A stretch of 64,000 nucleotides of DNA from UBA8524 sp964215915 (lineage in GTDB: Bacteria; Bacteroidota; Bacteroidia; UBA8524): positions 42,383 to 106,382 of the forward strand of contig CAXPEB010000030.1 in the NCBI GenBank assembly GCA_964215915.1. The letters are read 5' to 3'. The notes beneath the pieces were generated by a model. The model saw only the letters and a program-made list of their open reading frames with translations. It ran no database searches and was not told where the DNA came from. The translations under genes and the position numbers were made by a program. Shown here one piece after another: positions 32,777 to 41,662 of this stretch. How positions within the stretch are numbered: position 1 is the first letter of the stretch; each line of letters opens with the position of its first letter.

Positions 32777-34228
32777 TCATTCGGAACTACCTTCCGCGAT
32801 TTCCTGCTTTTTGTTCTCCAGGTCCATGCAGACGATCATGGAGATGAAGGCCCAGAAAGGGACGGCAATCTTATCATAGTCAAAATAACTATTGAGGAAG
32901 CCGTGTACGAAATAGGTCAGCAGGGCGAGGAACAAGGCAAGGGTGAGGTAACGGATTCGTTTATCGATGGCATTGTAGATCAGGTAGAGTGCCCGGATGA
33001 ACGTAAAAACAAATACCGCAAACCAACTCAGCATCCCTATCAGGCCAGATTCCGCCAAGGGTCCCAGCCATTCGCTGTGGGCGTGTCCAAGTGTATGGAA
33101 ATTGGTGCTGATAACGGTCTTCTGATAGCTGAGCTGATACGGCGCATATTGAAACATATAGGTACCGGGACCAAAGCCCAACACGGGTTTGTCCTGGTAC
33201 ATCCTCACCGCACAACTCCAGCGGTTGATCCTTTCCAGGTTGGAAGGGTCATTCCGGATATTGGTGGCAGACTGCAGGTGCTTTTCCATGTTCTTGGAGT
33301 TGGATCCCGTTTTGTTCCGCGAAAGTTCCATCAGGATATCTCCCTGGTAATACAAGAGGCCGAGCACCGCTACAATCACTACCGTATAAAGCAGCCGGAG
33401 CCTTACCCGCATCAACAGAACCGCACATGCTACCGCTGCGGCCATCACACTCAGCCAGGCAGCGCGGGTATACGAGAAAATTACTGCTGCTATGAGCACT
33501 GCACAAAAGAAGAACAGAAAGCTTCTTCTCAACGGACTATAAAAGAACTCCTTGCCTTTGAAGGCCAGCACGAAGAATACCGGGATCAGCAAAGCCACCA
33601 TGGCGGCATATACCCCATGTATCCAGAAGAAGGGCTGTATGATCCGGAAAACCGCATCACGGCTGAAGCCTTCGGCACTGTGCTGCACCATAATGAAGGT
33701 CACCACCAAAATGGATGCATACAGGAAGAGCCAGATAAAGCGCAGGCGGTTCTTCATCTCCATAAATAGGTGCGAGGCAAAGAAGTAGAATACAATGATG
33801 TACCACATCCTGGAGATGAAGTATTTGGCAGAGATCAGCGGCATGGTGCTTCCGATACTGCTGATCAGCAGCCAGGCACAATGGACCAGGATAACAATGG
33901 TTACGGGATGCCGCATGAAATCCATGCTGTAAAACCCTTCATAAGCCAGCTTGAGGATGGCCACCAGCATCACCAGAATGATGATGGGTTCGGTGGGCAC
34001 ATTGAGGCCGGCTCCGAAGCCCAGGTCCTGCACGGTAATGGAAAGAGGAACCAGGAAGGCCGAGGCATAGATCAGGATATCGGCCCGAAAAAGCGCCAGC
34101 AGAATGGTAAGCAGCAGCAAAGGCAGGAGGTACACGTACAGTATACCGTACATTGCTCCCACGATCCCGGCTGCAATAAAGCCGATACCCAGGGCGTAGA
34201 ACCAGGAAACGGATCTGCTGCGGAGCAA
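32777..34228 (-). CDS. O-antigen ligase family membrane protein (TTG start)
   Basis: 483 aa with about a dozen hydrophobic helices and a large periplasmic loop carrying the Wzy_C-type NRWSCAVRMYQDKPVLGFGPG segment. Such proteins ligate polysaccharide to lipid A-core or polymerise it at the inner membrane. The start is placed at a TTG at 34228, just after the Wzz stop codon and behind AAGGAGG, one of the few strong Shine-Dalgarno sites in the window. An ATG at 34282 would overlap the upstream gene by 53 bases and add a charged, unlike N-terminus. It follows wzz and a flippase on the same strand. Confidence 0.85.
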   Translation of the reverse strand: MLRSRSVSWFYALGIGFIAAGIVGAMYGILYVYLLPLLLLTILLALFRADILIYASAFLVPLSITVQDLGFGAGLNVPTEPIIILVMLVAILKLAYEGFYSMDFMRHPVTIVILVHCAWLLISSIGSTMPLISAKYFISRMWYIIVFYFFASHLFMEMKNRLRFIWLFLYASILVVTFIMVQHSAEGFSRDAVFRIIQPFFWIHGVYAAMVALLIPVFFVLAFKGKEFFYSPLRRSFLFFFCAVLIAAVIFSYTRAAWLSVMAAAVACAVLLMRVRLRLLYTVVIVAVLGLLYYQGDILMELSRNKTGSNSKNMEKHLQSATNIRNDPSNLERINRWSCAVRMYQDKPVLGFGPGTYMFQYAPYQLSYQKTVISTNFHTLGHAHSEWLGPLAESGLIGMLSWFAVFVFTFIRALYLIYNAIDKRIRYLTLALFLALLTYFVHGFLNSYFDYDKIAVPFWAFISMIVCMDLENKKQEIAEGSSE

Positions 34229-34229
34229 A

Positions 34230-35252
34230 TTAGTCCTCCTTTTCGAGTTGAAGTTTGCGGTACGATTGCCGGATCCGCTCAAACAGGATGATCATGATCA
34301 GCGAAAGGAAAAACGTACTAAACACCGAAATCGCCACAATCATCCAGCGCACCGGGTAAACCTTCTTTTCCGCCGGAGAAGCGGGTGTTACCACAAAGTG
34401 GTGCGGAATGTACTCTTCCAGGTCGACCTTGGCTTTTTCGTATTTCTTCTGAAGCATATTAAGTTGCTCCACCTGCAAACTCAGCGATTCGGTTAGGGTA
34501 AGCAGAGTCCCCAGGTTTTCTCCGCTGCCCATTTTATCAATGTTCTGCAGCGCATCCTGACGGGCGGCACGTTTGTTTTTGCGGTTGAAGGGGTTGGTGA
34601 TCAGTCCGGTTGCGCCGGTACCGTTGCTCAGTTCATTGATGGCCTTTTGAAGCTCTTCCACCTCATTGAGCTTCGACTCATATTCATTTTCAATGATCTG
34701 AAAAGCTTTGAGCGCCACCTGGCGCTGAATCTCGGTTTTGGTGGTGTCCAGCATGGCCGAGATATAATTGGCGATCTCGGCAGCCATATTCGGATCCCGG
34801 TCACGTACCTTTACTTCTATGGAAAGCAGCTCGGTACGTTTGAAGGAAATATTCGACTTAATCTCCCGGTCGAGCTTGGTATACGGAAAGGAGCCCTGGG
34901 GATCAATGCCGTAGTGTTCCATCAGGTTGAAATGTTCCACAACCTTAGCCATCAAAGGGGCCGAACCCAGGATCTGAAGCGCGTATTCGGCTTCTTCCTC
35001 TTCCCCGAATTCCAGGGCATCTTTATCCTGGAACTGGTTCTCAGACAGTACGGCACCGGAGATTGAGTTGATGGTAGAGGGATAGAATACCACCATCGAT
35101 TCAAATTTCGGGGTAATAAATTTTGGCCCGCTGAAAACAGCCGCAGCAATTCCTGCCAGGGCGGTAAGGATCAAAACATGCCATTTCCAGCGGAGTGCGA
35201 AACGGATCACCTCGGTGAGGCTGAAATCGTACGCATTCTTAACTTCGTTCAT
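34230..35252 (-). CDS. Wzz/chain-length determinant family protein
   Basis: 340 aa. Two transmembrane helices, near 22-45 and near 305-328, flank a large periplasmic domain with long coiled-coil (QVALKAFQIIENEYESKLNEV). This is the Wzz topology, a regulator of polysaccharide chain length. The ATG at 35252 is preferred over an in-frame TTG at 35261, since a TAAATTTG box lies 17 bases upstream. It ends with AAGGAGG overlapping its own stop region, used by the O-antigen ligase. Confidence 0.9.
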   Translation of the reverse strand: MNEVKNAYDFSLTEVIRFALRWKWHVLILTALAGIAAAVFSGPKFITPKFESMVVFYPSTINSISGAVLSENQFQDKDALEFGEEEEAEYALQILGSAPLMAKVVEHFNLMEHYGIDPQGSFPYTKLDREIKSNISFKRTELLSIEVKVRDRDPNMAAEIANYISAMLDTTKTEIQRQVALKAFQIIENEYESKLNEVEELQKAINELSNGTGATGLITNPFNRKNKRAARQDALQNIDKMGSGENLGTLLTLTESLSLQVEQLNMLQKKYEKAKVDLEEYIPHHFVVTPASPAEKKVYPVRWMIVAISVFSTFFLSLIMIILFERIRQSYRKLQLEKED

Positions 35253-35269
35253 CTTGGTCAAATTCGGGG

Positions 35270-35277
35270 CAAATTTA
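35270..35277 (-). promoter_or_regulatory. -7 box (TAAATTTG) for the wzz-ligase operon
   Basis: Exact TAnnTTTG on the minus strand, 17 bases before the wzz ATG at 35252, between the flippase stop and the wzz start. Confidence 0.55.
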
Positions 35278-35300
35278 CGTTTTTAGGTGGCTTCAGGAAG

Positions 35301-36743
35301 CTAGTTCCCGGATCGAAGCAATTCTCTCAGGTCCTTCAACCGGATCAGGCGAAACACCGGTACCAGAACCAGGCATAGGACCACCGAAAGCAGCAGGGCT
35401 GCGAAAGATCCATCCATCCATCGATACAAAGAATAAAATACTCCCAGAGAAGATGCGGCATACGCCAGCACCCTGAAACCAAAAAATTCAACGAAGCGTA
35501 ACCGGAAATAGTGCAGGGAGAAGTAAAAAGTCGACGCAGTAACCAATCCCTGTGTGGCAATGGTGGCATATACCGCCCCGAGTGCCTCCCAGCGGGGGAT
35601 AAAAAAGGAATTCAATACCACATTCAGCAACAAGCCTCCCACACTGATCAGGTTCAGCAGGCGCAACTCACCCTTGGCCGTAAGCAGGGTACCGAAAATG
35701 TACCCCAGAGCCATAGGAATAAAATTGAAGAACAGCAATCCGAAAACCTGTGAACCGTATTCATGATGCTCTGCGTACAGCCTCGGATAGATCAGGTCTG
35801 CATAAAACCAGGTGCCAAGCGGAAGCAACACGGCTACGATCCAAACCACATGAAAGCTTTCCCGGGTAAGGGGCAAAACATCCCGGTTTTGGGCAATAAG
35901 CCTGGAAAACATGGGCAGCAGGAGGTTGGAAAGCAGGACGGTAAAAATCACGGCTGCATCCAGAAGCCGAAAGGCGGAAGCATAGATGCCCACCTGGAAT
36001 TCCCCATCGGGGAGCATCCGTCCGAGCATTACCGAATCAATGCGGGTATACATGCTCATGAGCAAAAACAGGATGGCAAAGGGATACGATTGTTTCAGTA
36101 TGGAAGCATAAAGGCCCCGGTCAAACACCGGCCGGATTCGCCCACCCTGCCGCAATACCACCATTAGTGCAAGGGTAAGGCTTGCCGCATACCCGATCAG
36201 TTGCGCATACAGGAATGCATCCAGATCAAAGCGCTCACTAAAACCCGCACTCCATAACAGGATGGCACAAATAGCGCCCATCACCAGGCGATCGGCTACG
36301 GAAAGCACCGCATCCGTTTTGAACAGGTGCAGGGCTGCCACGTTGCTGCGGAAAAAAAGCATCATGGACATGATGACCTGGGTCAGCCCGATGATCATCA
36401 CCACTTTGCTGTGCTCCGCATCGTACCCCATCAGACGGGTGGCAACAAACAATACCAGCAGGTAAGCCATTGTTAGCAACAGCTTGAGGCTGAAGATAGA
36501 AGAGAACAGAGTGGGAAATTCTTCCGGTTTACCGGCAACCGTACGGCTGGTATAATTGCTGAGTCCGAGATCCAGCAGGATATAGAACAGGAAACTGAAG
36601 TTGAACGATTCGAAATAGGTTCCGTAAACCTCCGTGCCCAGCCGGTTCTGCACGGCTATCTCGATCACAAAAACCCAGAACAGCTTTACCAGCAGGTTCA
36701 GCACCACCGTAAAAGAAAAATTCTTCAGGAAACTGCCGGTCAT
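35301..36743 (-). CDS. Polysaccharide flippase (Wzx/MATE-like, oligosaccharide repeat exporter)
   Basis: 480 aa with ~14 hydrophobic segments; the N-terminal FSFTVVLNLLVKLFWVFVIE and the pattern RVYGTYF-like LGTEVYGTYFESFNF match the polysaccharide_synt/Wzx superfamily. It moves lipid-linked saccharides to the periplasmic side. It lies 48 bases before wzz on the same strand and belongs to the same surface polysaccharide locus. The start is divergent from the small gene at 36845. Confidence 0.9.
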   Translation of the reverse strand: MTGSFLKNFSFTVVLNLLVKLFWVFVIEIAVQNRLGTEVYGTYFESFNFSFLFYILLDLGLSNYTSRTVAGKPEEFPTLFSSIFSLKLLLTMAYLLVLFVATRLMGYDAEHSKVVMIIGLTQVIMSMMLFFRSNVAALHLFKTDAVLSVADRLVMGAICAILLWSAGFSERFDLDAFLYAQLIGYAASLTLALMVVLRQGGRIRPVFDRGLYASILKQSYPFAILFLLMSMYTRIDSVMLGRMLPDGEFQVGIYASAFRLLDAAVIFTVLLSNLLLPMFSRLIAQNRDVLPLTRESFHVVWIVAVLLPLGTWFYADLIYPRLYAEHHEYGSQVFGLLFFNFIPMALGYIFGTLLTAKGELRLLNLISVGGLLLNVVLNSFFIPRWEALGAVYATIATQGLVTASTFYFSLHYFRLRFVEFFGFRVLAYAASSLGVFYSLYRWMDGSFAALLLSVVLCLVLVPVFRLIRLKDLRELLRSGN

Positions 36744-36844
36744 TAATCTTCGAAATTAGGAGAATAGTCGGAGTGGCCTGCAATTTAGCCATACCGCCCG
36801 GCGTTCGATACCTGAAACAGGAAAAATTAGTTCTTTTGCAAACA

Positions 36845-37270
36845 ATGAATACGTGGATTAGCATCTTGTTTCTGGGCACCCTCCTGATCGGAAACGGTCA
36901 GTCAAAGTACTTTCCCGACGCCTTTCATAACGTGTATATCGGGATGCAACGCGATTCCCTCGAGCTAAAAAGAGGGAAGGTTTTTGAACAATCGACCGCC
37001 TTCAACGGGGCTCTCCAATACAAAGAGGTTCCTCCACGCGATACGGTCATCCTGCATACCCTGTACCTCTTCGATCAAAATGACCAACTCTATGAAGTTA
37101 TCATCGAATACCGGGACCATTTTGATCTTTACCGGTACATGCGCGACCTGTACGGAGAACCCAACCTGAACGGAGAAGAATGGGTGTTCCGCCTGGATGA
37201 CGGAGGGGAACTGTATATTTGGCAATACCAGAACCGCCTGTGTATTGCAGACGGGAAACTTTATCGATAA
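36845..37270 (+). CDS. Small secreted protein of unknown function
   Basis: 141 aa from the ATG at 36845, which opens a signal peptide (ending IGNGQ). The mature part is acidic with many Tyr/Asp/Glu residues and no recognised family. A TTCTTTTG box (one mismatch to TAnnTTTG) lies 6 bases upstream. It ends 10 bases before the glycosyltransferase start, so both may be transcribed together. Its longer upstream frame starts inside the divergent flippase region and looks spurious. Confidence 0.7.
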   Translation: MNTWISILFLGTLLIGNGQSKYFPDAFHNVYIGMQRDSLELKRGKVFEQSTAFNGALQYKEVPPRDTVILHTLYLFDQNDQLYEVIIEYRDHFDLYRYMRDLYGEPNLNGEEWVFRLDDGGELYIWQYQNRLCIADGKLYR

Positions 37271-37280
37271 CGCAGCAACA

Positions 37281-38414
37281 ATGCGGATTGCCGTAAATGC
37301 CCGTTTTTTACTGAAAGACCGACTGGAGGGGCTGGGCAGGTTCAGCCATGAGGTTTTGAAACGTATGGTGCTGGCCCACCCGGAGCACGAATTCCTCTTT
37401 TTCTTTGACCGGCCTTATGCCCCTGAATTCGTTTATGCGGAGAACGTAACTCCAATAGTGGTTAATCCCCCCGCCCGGCATCCTTACCTGTATGTTATCT
37501 GGTTCGAATACCGGCTTCCGGCGCTTTTCCGGAAGTACGGTGCGGAGGTTTTTTTCTCTCCCGACGGTTTTCTCAGCCTCAGGAGCTCCATACCGCAGGT
37601 TCCGGTAATCCACGACCTGGCATTTGAACATTACCCGCAATACGTTTCCAAAGCAGGTGCCCGCTACTACCGGAAATATTTTCCCCGCTTCGTACATAAA
37701 GCAGCTCGGATCGCCACAGTTTCCGAATACAGCAAGCAGGATATCGTACGGACCTATGGTGCCGATCCGGAGCACATCGAGGTGGTGTACAATGGCGTTT
37801 CCTCTTCTTTCGGAAGTATGGAAGAGGCAGCCCTGGATCGGTTCAGGCAGGACGAAATGGAGGGAAAGCCCTGGTTTGTGTACCTCGGATCCATGCATCC
37901 CCGAAAGAATATCTCCCGGCTCTTACGTGCTTTCGATCACTTCAAAAAAAACGACGACAGGGGTTACCGCCTGGTGCTGGTTGGCCGGAAGGCCTGGCAG
38001 GTTAAGGGTATGGAAGAGGTGTATGAATCGATGGAATACCGGGAATCGGTGATCTTCACCGGAAGAATTCCCGACGAGAAAGTACAGCCTTACCTGGCCG
38101 GAGCAAGAGCTTTGGTCTATGTTCCCCTTTTCGAAGGATTTGGGTTGCCCCTTATCGAAGCCTTTCAGTGCGGAGTACCGGCCCTGACCTCTTCGGTCAG
38201 CTCCCTGCCCGAAGTTGCCGGAGATGCCGCGCTTTGCGTCAACCCGCTCAGTGAGGAGGAAATGGCGAAAGGCATGCATACACTGGCAGACAACGAAGAA
38301 ATCCATGCCCGGCTCAAATCCCGGACGAAAGAACGGGCATCGGCATTCTCCTGGGACGATACCGCCGGCCGATGCTGGAATTGTCTGGAAAAAGTTATCT
38401 TGGATCGTGCTTAA
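37281..38414 (+). CDS. Glycosyltransferase family 4 protein
   Basis: 377 aa from the ATG at 37281, the family-typical MRIAVNARFLL start. The C-terminal GT-B nucleotide-sugar domain carries the signature EGFGLPLIEAFQCGVPALTS. Sugar donor and acceptor cannot be read from sequence, but proximity to flippase, Wzz and ligase genes suggests surface polysaccharide assembly. It overlaps the RNase HII gene by 8 bases. Confidence 0.9.
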   Translation: MRIAVNARFLLKDRLEGLGRFSHEVLKRMVLAHPEHEFLFFFDRPYAPEFVYAENVTPIVVNPPARHPYLYVIWFEYRLPALFRKYGAEVFFSPDGFLSLRSSIPQVPVIHDLAFEHYPQYVSKAGARYYRKYFPRFVHKAARIATVSEYSKQDIVRTYGADPEHIEVVYNGVSSSFGSMEEAALDRFRQDEMEGKPWFVYLGSMHPRKNISRLLRAFDHFKKNDDRGYRLVLVGRKAWQVKGMEEVYESMEYRESVIFTGRIPDEKVQPYLAGARALVYVPLFEGFGLPLIEAFQCGVPALTSSVSSLPEVAGDAALCVNPLSEEEMAKGMHTLADNEEIHARLKSRTKERASAFSWDDTAGRCWNCLEKVILDRA

Positions 38415-39009
38415 ACCCTGTATTGAAAGAGGAAGGCTGGAGGCTGGCTGCGACGAAGCAGGGCGTGGCTGCCTGGCCGGACCTGTTTATGCCGCGGCAG
38501 TGATCCTTCCCGACGGGTACCGGAACAAATGGCTCAACGACAGCAAAAAGCTTAACGAAAAGGCAAGAAATGAACTCCGGCTGGAGATTGAAGAGAAGGC
38601 TCTGAGTTGGGCTGTAGCCTCGTGCAGCCCGGAAGAGATCGATGAGATCAACATCCTCTGGGCCTCCGTTAAAGCCATGCACAAAGCGCTGGACCAGCTG
38701 AATCCCGAAGCCCAGTTTGTTCTGGTGGACGGCAACCGCTTCAAACCTTACCTGGATATCCCATTTGAGACCTTCGTCAAAGGCGACGGCCGTTTCCTGA
38801 GCATTGCCGCCGCATCCATACTGGCAAAAACCCACCGCGATGCGTACATGGAATCCATCGATCCCGAGTTCCCTGAATTCGATTGGAAAGTGAACAAAGG
38901 GTACCCCACCGCTCACCACCGGGCTCTGTTGATTTCCCAGGGACCTACCCCCTATCACCGCAAATCCTTCCGGCTGAAGGAACTTCAGCAAATTCAACTA
39001 GCCCTTTAG
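38407..39009 (+). CDS. rnhB: Ribonuclease HII (GTG start)
   Basis: 200 aa. Removes RNA from RNA-DNA hybrids. The GTG at 38407 gives the typical N-terminus LKPCIERGRLEAGCDEAGRG with the catalytic Asp-Glu pair (AGCDEAGRG), plus the metal-binding VDGNRFKPY segment and SIAAASILAKTHRD. It overlaps the glycosyltransferase stop by 8 bases and shares one base of its own stop with the next gene. Confidence 0.92.
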   Translation: MLKPCIERGRLEAGCDEAGRGCLAGPVYAAAVILPDGYRNKWLNDSKKLNEKARNELRLEIEEKALSWAVASCSPEEIDEINILWASVKAMHKALDQLNPEAQFVLVDGNRFKPYLDIPFETFVKGDGRFLSIAAASILAKTHRDAYMESIDPEFPEFDWKVNKGYPTAHHRALLISQGPTPYHRKSFRLKELQQIQLAL

Positions 39010-39863
39010 TGCGGATACTTCTGTTATATAACCCCGTAGCTGGCGGTGGCCGGTCGCTAACCGTATTGGAGCAGGCCAGGGCTTTTTTGGAAAAGGAGGG
39101 GATTGACACCGATAGCAGAACCACCGCCAATTCTGCCTCCGATACCGAACCAAACTGGCAACATTATAAGCGGGTATGGCTGATTGGAGGAGACGGCACG
39201 CTGCACCGGCTACTCAATACCTGGGGACCTCCCCCGATTCCGCTATCGCTCATTTCAGGTGGAAGCGGCAACGACTTCTCGCGCCTGGTACAGCATGACA
39301 CCCGGCAAGAGGTACAGTTCCGGCAGGCACTTAATGGAAAAGAAGAGCGGATTGATCTTGGCACTTGCAACGGGGTTTGGTTTGCAACCGGAGTGGGCAT
39401 GGGCTTTGACGGCAGCGTGGCCGATATCCTGCAGCGAAATTTCCGCATGAAGGGCTTTCTTTCCTATTACCTGGTGGTAATCCTGCAGATATTCCGCTAC
39501 CGGGAGAAACATATTTCCATAAAAGGTGGAGCCTTCAATTGGGAAGGGAAGAGTCTCTTATTTACAGTAGGAAACGGCTCCGATTTCGGCGGTGGGTTCA
39601 AAGTCACTCCCGACGCGAGTTTCCGGGACGGAATCTTCCAGTGCTGCCTGATCACGCGGGTGCCCCTTCTTTCCAGGATATTGCACCTGAGCAAGGTGCA
39701 GAAAGGCAAACACCGTCAATTGTCTTTTGTCCGCTTTTTTGACAGCGGCAACCTGAATATCCGCTGTGAGACGGAACTTGTCTGCCACATGGACGGTGAA
39801 GTCTACCGTTGGAAAGAGTTTGAGATTTCTATGCAGGAAGGTGCCCTGCTCATCAGGGTTTGA
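39009..39863 (+). CDS. Diacylglycerol kinase-like lipid kinase (GTG start)
   Basis: 284 aa. The GTG at 39009 overlaps the rnhB stop by one base and yields the family N-terminus RILLLYNPVAGGGRSL. The catalytic motifs GGDGTLHRLLN and GGSGNDFSR mark the DAGK_cat/YegS superfamily, which phosphorylates diacylglycerol or related lipids. It ends 11 bases inside the convergent lgt gene, an overlap of coding ends. Substrate uncertain. Confidence 0.92.
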   Translation: MRILLLYNPVAGGGRSLTVLEQARAFLEKEGIDTDSRTTANSASDTEPNWQHYKRVWLIGGDGTLHRLLNTWGPPPIPLSLISGGSGNDFSRLVQHDTRQEVQFRQALNGKEERIDLGTCNGVWFATGVGMGFDGSVADILQRNFRMKGFLSYYLVVILQIFRYREKHISIKGGAFNWEGKSLLFTVGNGSDFGGGFKVTPDASFRDGIFQCCLITRVPLLSRILHLSKVQKGKHRQLSFVRFFDSGNLNIRCETELVCHMDGEVYRWKEFEISMQEGALLIRV

Positions 39864-40662
39864 CGGGGTATTTCTGTTTCCATCTTCTCCACAGGATCAC
39901 ACTGCCTATCAATACAAAAATGGCAATGAACTGGGAATGCGTAAGTATCCCGTCGATGATATAGCCGCGAGCTTCATCGCCGCGGTATATTTCGGTTATG
40001 GTTCTTCCCACCCCATAGATCACTGCATATAGCAGCATAAGCTGTCCATGGAACTTTTTGCGGGAATAGAAAAACAGCATGATCCCTACGATGCTGAAGA
40101 TCATCAGCGCATCATAGATCTGAGTGGGGTAAAGAGGGGTATTGAGCGGCTCGGCAGAAGAACGGGGATTGGTAAACGTTATGCCCCAACCCGATTCACA
40201 GACTTTTCCATGACAGCATCCCGCCAACAGACAACCTACCTTACCGAAACCGTGTACCAATGCCCCGGCAATGGCAATAACATCCAGCATGGGCATCACC
40301 GGCAGTTTCATTTTACGGAAACGCCAGAGCAGCAAGGGTACGGTAACGAGGAAGGAGCCATAGAACACGAACCCGGAACCAATGTTACGGAACATTTTTG
40401 CGGGCTCCCTGAGGTAGAGCCCGATATCTTCGAAATAGAAGAATAGTTTCCCTCCGACAAAAACCCCGATAAAGGCCCAGATGAACAATTCCGAAATCTT
40501 GTCGTGATTGAGATTCAGCTCTTTCCGCCGGGTCCAGACGAAGAAGTAGGCAGCCACCACACCCAACAGGATCATAAAACCGTAGCTGTATACGGTGATG
40601 TATTCCGGAAAGAGGCTTTGCAGGAAGCCGGGAGTTTTGAAACGGAAAAGGACTGGGAACAT
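39853..40662 (-). CDS. lgt: Prolipoprotein diacylglyceryl transferase
   Basis: 269 aa, about 7 membrane helices. Adds diacylglycerol to the lipobox cysteine of prolipoproteins, needed for the many lipoproteins in this window. The family's substrate-binding helix segment is visible (ALVHGFGKVGCLLAGCC), as is the conserved YPTQIYDA near the C-terminal half and the invariant R in GRTITEIYRGDE. It follows lpxD by one base. The convergent lipid kinase gene overlaps its end. Confidence 0.95.
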   Translation of the reverse strand: MFPVLFRFKTPGFLQSLFPEYITVYSYGFMILLGVVAAYFFVWTRRKELNLNHDKISELFIWAFIGVFVGGKLFFYFEDIGLYLREPAKMFRNIGSGFVFYGSFLVTVPLLLWRFRKMKLPVMPMLDVIAIAGALVHGFGKVGCLLAGCCHGKVCESGWGITFTNPRSSAEPLNTPLYPTQIYDALMIFSIVGIMLFFYSRKKFHGQLMLLYAVIYGVGRTITEIYRGDEARGYIIDGILTHSQFIAIFVLIGSVILWRRWKQKYPVKP

Positions 40663-40663
40663 A

Positions 40664-41596
40664 TCAGCGTTTTTTCAATTCATCCATCAAATCAGGCAAA
40701 CGGCTTACTGCTGCCATTTCCCGCAGTATCTTCCTGTTCTCCCTTGCCGGCGCTCCGAAATACACCTTGCCGCCTTCCAGGGATTTGGAAACGCCTGAGG
40801 TAGCCATTACCACGGCCCCTTTGCCGATCACGATGTCTTTGGTAACCCCTACCTTGCCCCAGAGGATCACTTCATCTTCCACCCGGGTCACCCCGGCAAT
40901 ACCCACCTGGGCGGCAAAGATGCAGCGTTCTCCCACCACAGTATCGTGCCCGATGTGCACCTGGTTATCGAATTTGGTATGCGCACCGATCACCGTATCT
41001 CCGGAAACGCCGCGGTCAATACTACAATTAGCGCCTATCTCCACCCAGTTGTGCAGGATGCAACGCCCGCAGCTGTGCATTTTGCGGAAGTTGCTGTAGT
41101 AAAAGGCATCCGATCCGATGGTACTGTTGGCATGGATGATCACATTGTCGCCGATTTCCGTATCGTCATAGATCACTACATTCGGATAGAGGATACAGTT
41201 CTTCCCGATCTTCACCCGGTTTCCGATCACCACACCAGGGTGGATAAGCGTCCCCTCTCCAATTTCCACCCCTTCCCCACTATCGAAACGGGAATTCTGC
41301 GGTACCGGAGTCGGACGGAAATATTTGGCCAGGAAAGTATAATCCCGGAACGGGTCGTCAGACACCAGCAACACCTTACCCTCGGGAGCTTCCACCTCTT
41401 TATCGATCAAAACCGTGGTAGCGGCCGAACCGAGAGCCTTGGCGTAGTATTTTTCAACGTTTACAAAGGTCAGGTCTCCGGGCTCCACCATATGGATCTC
41501 ATTGAGCCCGGTAACGGCAAATGCGGCATCTCCCACCGGTCTTGCACCGATCAGTCCGGCAATTTCCGCCAGGGTATAGGTTCTAGGGAATTTCAT
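40664..41596 (-). CDS. lpxD: LpxD-like UDP-3-O-acylglucosamine N-acyltransferase
   Basis: 310 aa. An N-terminal uridine-binding domain (about 1-100) precedes a left-handed beta-helix of hexapeptide repeats (about 105-275). The VEIGANCSIDRG segment and the HIGHDTVVGE histidine region match LpxD, which adds the second acyl chain to UDP-glucosamine in lipid A synthesis. The ATG at 41596 is preferred to an in-frame TTG at 41608. It runs one base before lgt in the same direction. A paralog is usual in Bacteroidota, so this may be the second LpxD form. Confidence 0.85.
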   Translation of the reverse strand: MKFPRTYTLAEIAGLIGARPVGDAAFAVTGLNEIHMVEPGDLTFVNVEKYYAKALGSAATTVLIDKEVEAPEGKVLLVSDDPFRDYTFLAKYFRPTPVPQNSRFDSGEGVEIGEGTLIHPGVVIGNRVKIGKNCILYPNVVIYDDTEIGDNVIIHANSTIGSDAFYYSNFRKMHSCGRCILHNWVEIGANCSIDRGVSGDTVIGAHTKFDNQVHIGHDTVVGERCIFAAQVGIAGVTRVEDEVILWGKVGVTKDIVIGKGAVVMATSGVSKSLEGGKVYFGAPARENRKILREMAAVSRLPDLMDELKKR

Positions 41597-41635
41597 CTTC
41601 GGGCTCAAATATCTTTAAAAAACAGCGTGATCGGT

Positions 41636-41643
41636 TATTTTTG
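41636..41643 (+). promoter_or_regulatory. -7 box (TATTTTTG) for gcvT
   Basis: Exact TAnnTTTG, 19 bases before the gcvT ATG. Confidence 0.6.
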
Positions 41644-41662
41644 AAACCCCAAAAGAAAAAGC

